Source: Eremomyces bilateralis CBS 781.70
Taxonomy: Eukaryota; Ascomycota; Dothideomycetes; Eremomycetales; Eremomycetaceae
Length of the DNA stretch: 64,000 nt
Assembly: GCF_010015585.1 (NCBI RefSeq)
Contig: NW_022985103.1
Span: forward strand, 1-64,000
Reading direction: 5' to 3'
Shown piece by piece: positions 57,201 to 64,000 of this stretch (the first letter of the stretch is position 1; every line of letters starts with the position of its first letter). The position numbers and the translations under genes were made by a program. The notes beneath the pieces are model-generated. The model was not told the origin of the DNA. It saw nothing but the letters and a program-made list of their open reading frames with translations, and searched no databases.

Positions 57201-60158
57201 GGTAACATAGCCGTGGACCTGTACTCGAGAACTCCTAGATCATAGAACCTTACGGACCTAGAAGAAACGGCCAAGACGTTTCGGCGGTGCCTAGGAATAG
57301 GAGGGCTCATTGATCCTACCAAGATTGTTCGGAGGTTTGGCCATGTCAGATCCCCTCGCGGTGCCACTGATGGACACCATCGGAGGCGGGCATCCGTAGA
57401 CCAGATCTGGCGTCCCCGGAACCGCGCGGTTGTTCCCCAGAGGAATTCGTACAATTGTACTGCAGTCAGGTACCTTGCATGACCCCGATCATGTCCGTCC
57501 CTGATAATAGTATTTGTCCCACCTTGTTGAGTGGCCAGGGAGATCCGTTCAACAACAAAGGCAAGTTCCAGTGTGCAAAATCTGCAGCCCTGCGACATGT
57601 GACAGGGGGTGGGATCACAAAGTCCCAGAATGATCTTTGAGTGCCTTCTTCGGACAGGAATTGGCTGGAATTAATGCTGTCTGTTCAACTTTCGCCCACT
57701 GTAGAACCGACAGCAGTCGTGAAAATAGGCAGGAGAGTGTAGAGGTTGTGAAAAAGAATTAAAAAAGAAAGACGTATGTTACTCTAACAAAGCTTCATGA
57801 CTGACGGCGACTCTTCTAGGGCCATTACACTTGATATAGGGTAGAGGTTGTCCCAGGACCATCGAGCTACTGCGTTTGCACGCGCCTCTGATTACATACG
57901 CCATACAGAATGCTTTGGCTTGTTGACTTGCTTATCGTTATTTTGCTGTGAAGGCGATCAATTGAAATTCCGGTATCTTTGCGGGCTTTCAATCCCATGG
58001 CGTTGGGAACGGATGAGGCACAGCAGTTTCATGCATACGAATTGTGCTTCCGGAGAAAATCTGATGGAGCTACTGAACCATCCCGAGTCAAAAGGGGTAA
58101 CGAAGGACAAGCCAAACGAAGGAGCCAAACGAAGACACAATACGCACTCTTATTGACAAAGTACATGTAGAATACAAATACTCATGACAATGATGAACTT
58201 GGACGTTGAAAGTTGAAAGGTGAACGAACGCAAGGGCCTTCGCTAAGTACCGACTTACATGTAAGGTAATTATCTTCACACGTCGACGCGTTTTCCAGAG
58301 CCTGGGACTTCCTCATGCCCGGCAATTACCTGCGTTTTTCCCACTCCTCCACCTCTGCCTGACTAATATGTCCGAAAATGTTTTCATCGTCCGATTTCCT
58401 TGTTCGGTGCTAGTTCTTTACAATGTCAATCGTCTATGGCTGTTAGTCTCGACTTTCGCTTGACTTGAAAGAGGGGAAACGTATGCTGTAGAAGGGATGG
58501 TCGACCAACGTTTTCAAACTGGCAGAAAAAGGGGGAATATATGGGGCAATATTTCATGGAAGATGGAATTATCATAATTCATAATCTAGGTTAACTTCCC
58601 GAAGCTGGATGATCGATGGATGGAGGCATCCGAGACCTATCAACTGAAGCTGTCAGACTAGAGAGTTAGGTCACAGCCACCACAGCATCGATTTTTTCGC
58701 AGTTTGTGAGGGACTGTGCGCGAGTCTAGTCATACGGGCTACAGCAGTCAGTCAATTTTCCCAATATGCCAACTGTCTCTCAGGGGAGGAACTGGTCGAG
58801 CCGCTGAAAGGCTCGCTCACTAGTCACTACCTACTAACTCTGCTTTGGAATGCCAACCACTATCCACGAATAAAACGTCTTATCCATCTACAATGGTTTG
58901 TTACCCTTCGACAACCGGAATCTGATACCTCCAAGAGAAGGAGAAAAGAAGGCGGGAATTATGCACGCGGATTATAAATCTCCAACATAAATATAGGATG
59001 GATACTCTACAGTTCCCCTTTTATTTAGGGGTCCAGGTCATAGACTTTGGTCTAGCGGAAGCCCCCTACAGTATGCTGTATGCTACCTACTTGCCGGCAC
59101 TACTTATTCATAATCACAGCTCGATATTCCATCTGATACAACCCACTTTGGGCGTTACCCCACAAGTAGGATTGTCCATCGCGCCGTGACGTGCTCAGGT
59201 GTCATCCAAAGCGACCCGACATCAGGAACGCAGTGTTCTGAAATTGAATGTCCCCGCGGGTATACTAACTTATCCCGCACTGCTACGACTCTTCACGGGT
59301 TTTCCAATCGATCTTGTTAGTCTCGTAGGTAATATGTCTCGGGCGATTAAGTACCAGGTTTGAGACTTTGAGCGGATCCCTTGGGCTAAACGAAGGGGGT
59401 GTCACTTGTCAAGTAGTCTTATTATGTTGCAATTCGATTGACGACACTACATAACATGTGTCTACGAGTTCACTTGCCTGGTCTCATTCCTCCGTTCTAA
59501 GCCAGTGCAGCATCCTAGCTAGCTGTCTGGAACAGCTTCTCAATCGAGAAAACCCGCATTCTCTTCACCAGGATTCTGTTGGTATTCCTATCGGAAGGAC
59601 CGAGAACATGATTGGTTTTCTAAGGCGGAGAAACCAAGCATTCCTACTCCTAATGAGTTCTTTCGAACCTTGAAGGGATTGGGGCGCACTCGACAAACCG
59701 TCAAGGTCGTTGCCAACGTATCCTTGGGTTGGAGGACGGAATTTTGGACCGAAGTACAGTGTGGATGCTTCTGGATTAGGACATGCACTAGACAATTTAA
59801 ACGCCATGTTTAGCGCCGATCCGGAACGGGGAAGAGGTTCCGCGAAGGCCTTAATTCATGGTATCCGAACGTGCTCATCCCCACGTCGGCGGTCTGTATT
59901 ACCTCGTCGCCTGGGATTGAAAGCACAGCGTGGGAGGCAGATGCCCTTGAGACAAGGAATTTTGCTTAGGACACGTGTCCTCACTTCCGGTCCTCTTCGA
60001 CCCGAGTTGCCATGTATATTTCGTAGTCTTCAATTCTCTGACGCCGTGTCCAAATGCCGATCATGCTATGCGCTAGAAGGTGTGCCTCAAAATCCACTCG
60101 CTATGCAATATCAAATCATCAATCGTCTCGCAACGCACCGCGTCTGGAACCGTTATGG
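54212..60158. other. Six-kilobase stretch with no convincing gene
   Basis: Many frames of 60-220 codons occur on both strands, none with a recognisable domain or a splice plan that extends it. The longest (plus 54648-55319) is Arg/Ser-rich and lacks coding character. A run of twelve C lies at 56354-56365. A T-arm-like hairpin at about 56323-56339 has no matching acceptor stem. Confidence 0.5.
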
Positions 60159-63100
60159 TCAATATCGCTTGTATTTCTGAGACAGGATTAGGCACAATAA
60201 TTCGTGATCGATTCGTGGGGAAGATCCTTACCTCATCCATCTTCCTTTGACTGTCCTTATCCAGCGCATTGCTTGCCCCTAACAGAGTCAATCCAATTGC
60301 TTTGGACGCTCCGATGACGGGTCGTAGAATAACTGTTGGCGCTCTTCGCGCCATCGCTGCTACTGCACCAGTGGGGTTTTCACTCTCGATCACCTCCGCC
60401 GGTACCGCCACAATGGCATCTCGGGTCGTCAACAGGTCTCGCTCCAAACTCCTTGCAGCCCCTCGTAATCCTGCGAACACGCCCATCGGTTGGTTTGAAT
60501 AATGAGAGACGGCCCGCTGAGCATCCGTCGCAGGAGAAATGCTCCCTGGTGGATAAGACGCTACTTCCCAGTCCGAATCACCACGGGGCGTGGATGGCCC
60601 TGCAACAGTGGTAGGTGACAGCAAGCCTTCCGCGCCAGAGAGCAAGTCGTGCGTTCCAAAAGCAACTTTAGCTCCTAGCCGGGCCAATTCTCCCGTGGTG
60701 GTTCGGGCAAATGAAGCGGCTCCTTTCTGAATGCTTCGGACTATTCTACCATCTTTCTTGTATTCTCGCAGGGGGATGGTAACCAAGTCAAGCACACCGC
60801 CGCCAACATTGACGAAGGGTCGAACCGGAGCCAGTCCAGCCAAGACCTTGGGGAGTTGATTTCTCTTGACATCGGGCACCCAGATATCATTCAGCATGTT
60901 GTGGAGCCTATCGAGTCCAGAAACGCCATAGAGGATGACTCTTCGAAGGAGAATATCGGCTTGGTCAAGGATAAAGAAGTTCATGAATTCGGTGGTGTGA
61001 CCAGATCGTAGGCCCGTGTAGTCGACCTTCTTCGGTTTGTAGTCCAATCTGAGTCGGACAGTATTGATCTCCATCCTCTGGATGAACAAATCATCGCTGG
61101 GGGTAGCTGATCCCTTGTGTGGTTTTGTGTCGTCCTTGAACTCGAAGAATCGCGTGATGAACTCCAGCGCGTCTTGGTCCACATGGAGACGCAGTGGCAA
61201 TACATTTACCTTGATAACTAGCTCTGAAGCGGCGAGTTCGGGTACAGGGCGGACGTTCAAAACTTGCAGTTGTATCATCGGCCTACCGGTTTCTCGTTCG
61301 CCAGCGTCGTGCATATAAGTGCAGAACTTCTTCCATGTTGATGACGGTACATGATCGAAGATTTCCAGGTCATGAACCTGCAAAACCAGGGACTGCTGCG
61401 TTTCGCCGGAACCGGGAGGGAATACTATTAGATCAACCGATATTCCTTTTAATTCGAAAGTGATCTTGTGGTGTTGGCTTCTTTCCAATCTGAGCTTCCT
61501 GCGTTTTCGTGGAGCCGGATTCTGTCTGGTTGCAGTCCTTGTGGTCGAATTTGAGACAGCATAACTTTCCGATTCGCTTGCTGCATCGTCAATGTTTCGG
61601 TTGATATGACGACGGAGGTCCGCGGCTTCGCGATTCGGGGGCACTTCAATCCAAATAGAATTGAAGAGAAAATCCCCAACGGCAGACTCTTCATCCTCAG
61701 GCTCTGCGGAGATGCGTCGTTTCCGGCGGCGTTCCTCCGCTTTAGACTCAATATCCTGGACAACTTTTCCAATGACATCCCGGGTTTTGGGCCAGTCGTA
61801 GCCATCGAAAAGGTTCCAAATGAAATGAACGTCTCGAACGCGGAGTTTGAGAGGTGCACATTTGCGATTGGATTCGTCGGGATCGAGGAACTTGTTGTTT
61901 ATCGAGTCCCACTTCACTCGTCCGCGCCGAATCCGAGGATGTGAAATAATGTGATTCTCTTCGAAATCTATGCGTTCGGGTGTAGATTCGGCCAGGATCG
62001 TGCCTTGAAATGCACCGACTCTGTTGATATTCCGTCCACTCGTCCTTGGCCCCAGGGGTCGGCGTTCTCCAAGAGAATATTGATCAACTCGATCTGAAGC
62101 GTGATCAGAATTCGGATGGTAGAAACTGCCCACAAACTCCATGTCGGCGAAGAAATCATCGGCAGTTAGGTCGACCTCATCCGGAGACCGCGATTCTTCT
62201 TCGAGTTCTTCTTTCTCCACAAATGCATCGCCAGTAAACGAAGCCATCATGTCCTCCATGGGCACCACCTGTGTTCGATACTTCTGTTCTTCGCTTATTG
62301 GTGGGGATTTCGGCTTCAACCCGCTGGCCATACCGATGAGAGTTTGAGTCGAGTCGGCACATGTTTCCATTACGAACAGCTCATCTTTGAAGTCCACCTC
62401 AACTGCCTTTGCTCCATCAGCGGCCTCATCGACCTGGATTACTGCCTGGGCAGCAGAGATGACACCAATGGAAACATAGCCTTGATCTTGTAGATCTCGT
62501 GCATGCTTGCTTTCGCCAAAGGTCATCGCCGGTTGTCTTGGGGGTCTTTCTACGAATTCATCTAACCTCTCAACGTCGTCAATCAGCAGCAAAGATGCCT
62601 TTCGGATATCCAGGACGGCCTTGATAGGGTGATCGATGGGCAGCGCGCCATGGAGCCTGGTGTTCGTACAAAGAAACAGTGCCTTTGCAGTAGAATCATA
62701 CGGGTTTAACCCCACCGCACAATCTCGGAGCAAAATATCCAATTGTAATGGTTTTCGCTCGAGCTTCTCTGGGCTAGGTTGTCGGGTCGACACATTCTCA
62801 GAGTCCATCGTGATTGTGGCGATAGATAATGCGAGTTCCGTTGTGAGTTCTTCAACTGTTCCTTCTTCGTCAAGACCAAGTATTGCCATGACAGTACTGA
62901 CATTGTATTCACAGCAAAGGTTGTGCAGTTTGATTTTAACCGTCGGCTCCATCTCGCCGCCAACCATGCGCGCCATGATCATGGCAGAGTCCTCGGAGGC
63001 CGGGAAACGTAGGACCGGTTTGATGATTTCTTCATCGTCGCCTCGGAAAACCGAAATAGTGCCGACCTCTACGGCTGAAAGGGGTGGGAAGACGACGTGT

Positions 63101-64000
63101 GCAACCTGAGCGTTTTTGCACTTCACCCGAGCACTCCCAAAGCGAGCATTTACGGGCATTTCGAGGTCGATATCCTTGATAAGACAGAGGATCAACGGCC
63201 CGGGACTATCATCTTCAGGGAGGTACTTGGTGACGGTCGAAAGTTTGGTGATCTCTTCGTTCAACGACCGCATCTGATCAAGGCCTTCAGGGTTGACGAT
63301 GTTGATGCGGACAGCAGAGGACGTCAAGCGAACAACAGGGCCTCTTTTGCGTTGTCTCAAAAGGATCTCAAGCAATATGTCGTCATCATCCTCATACTTG
63401 TCCTTGGATGGGGTAATCAGGGACACGAGCCTCGTCAGGTCTGATTCTTCCGGTGCGAAACGGAATTCGAGACGCGAGTTGTCGATATCCACCGTAACAG
63501 GGGGGCCGTTCTGCCCTGAAAAGTCATTTGCGCATGTCAATCGAACGGCATCTATCTGCGCGCCAAAAACGGTCTCCCGGAACACGAGCTTAATGGCGGT
63601 CGTTCGAAGCGCAACGGAAGCAGACCTGCCGGCGAGAGTGAAGGTAAAGCCCGCAATACGGGCATTCAGTTTTATTTTGGCTGCAGCATCGCTCGTGGGC
63701 GGGCTCACGGTCGGAGTTGAAGGAGCGAAATGAACACCCTGCGATTTGGGTTTCTTCGGCGTAATAATTGGAGTAGGACTGTTCGAACTGATCGAATTGC
63801 TCAATTCCAGGACTCCGCTCAACCCTCCAAATGCACTCAATGTTTCGTCCAATAGAGGCATATCCAAATTGAAGATAACTGGAAGCGTGGAAACTCCAAT
63901 ATCGAAGGTATTCGCCTTTTTGTGCACCCATGCAGATATAGCTTTCGCTTGGACTTCCTTCAGCACCCTAGTGGATGTTCTCAAGCTTGCCGAGTCATCA
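60159..64000 (-). CDS. ATG2: Autophagy-related lipid-transfer protein ATG2, C-terminal part
   Basis: Bridge-like lipid-transfer protein that feeds phospholipid from the ER to the growing phagophore. The frame enters from beyond base 64000; about 1260 C-terminal residues are visible, roughly the last 60 per cent. The best-conserved family part is near the end: WVPDVKRNQLPKVLAGLAP, FVNVGGGVLDLVTIPLREY, and KDGRIVRSIQKGAASFART, followed by GASKAIGLTLLGASNALD. The last intron is 60231-60177 (GTAAGG to CTCAG), giving a final exon of only 15 nt plus stop that encodes KYKRY, the usual ATG2 terminus. Without that splice the frame runs on to 60073 and adds a false tail. An acidic loop (DDFFADMEFVGSF) in the middle resembles a short interaction motif region. 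Confident. Confidence 0.95.

Noticed and set aside
60073-60158. C-terminal extension of the ATG2 frame
   Set aside because: Explained by read-through of the last intron; the spliced ending KYKRY matches the family.

Overview
The window comes from a filamentous ascomycete, most likely a Eurotiomycete of the Aspergillus/Penicillium kind. The evidence is the gene content and the gene structure. The content includes a large-subunit conidial-type catalase with a C-terminal amidotransferase-like domain, a SLN1-type hybrid histidine kinase, a 14-3-3 protein, a Cps1-like polysaccharide synthase, ATG2, and L-rhamnose catabolic genes of the fungal non-phosphorylated pathway. The introns are mostly 47-86 nt with GTAHGT-like donors, CTRAY branch sites and YAG acceptors. 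I rebuilt spliced models by hand, and each complete model closes to a whole number of codons.

Layout. 0-4.4 kb: the C-terminal half of a RecQ-family helicase, running in from the left edge, converges on a DUF6589-type gene. This pair looks like accessory or mobile DNA. 5-11.4 kb: catalase, a peroxisomal SCP2 sterol-carrier protein, and an ADGF/ADA2-like deaminase. 12.8-23.7 kb: a stretch rich in nuclear genes for mitochondria: a TGL2-type lipase (nine exons, one of 12 nt), the mitochondrial processing peptidase beta subunit divergent from the succinate dehydrogenase anchor SDH4, and the ATPase inhibitor IF1. A 14-3-3 gene and a small Cys-rich gene lie among them. 24-28.8 kb: nucleoporin NSP1 divergent from a LAA2/DUF5102 gene. 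30.8-37.5 kb: SLN1-type osmosensor kinase and a VMAT-like MFS transporter. 38.4-43.9 kb: a doubtful hypothetical gene, a 525-residue fungal protein of unknown function, and a single-pass membrane protein with a repeated cytosolic KY motif.

45.7-49.7 kb is a metabolic mini-cluster: L-rhamnose 1-dehydrogenase (LRA1), a rhamnono-lactonase-type amidohydrolase (LRA2) and a DHDPS-family aldolase. These would supply steps 1, 2 and perhaps 4 of L-rhamnose breakdown to pyruvate and lactaldehyde. No dehydratase (step 3) gene lies in the window. 52.2-54.2 kb holds a Cps1-like glycosyltransferase. About 6 kb with no convincing gene follows, and then the C-terminal two thirds of ATG2 runs off the right edge.

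No rRNA, CRISPR array or intact tRNA was seen. Gene-poor gaps are described as separate entries.
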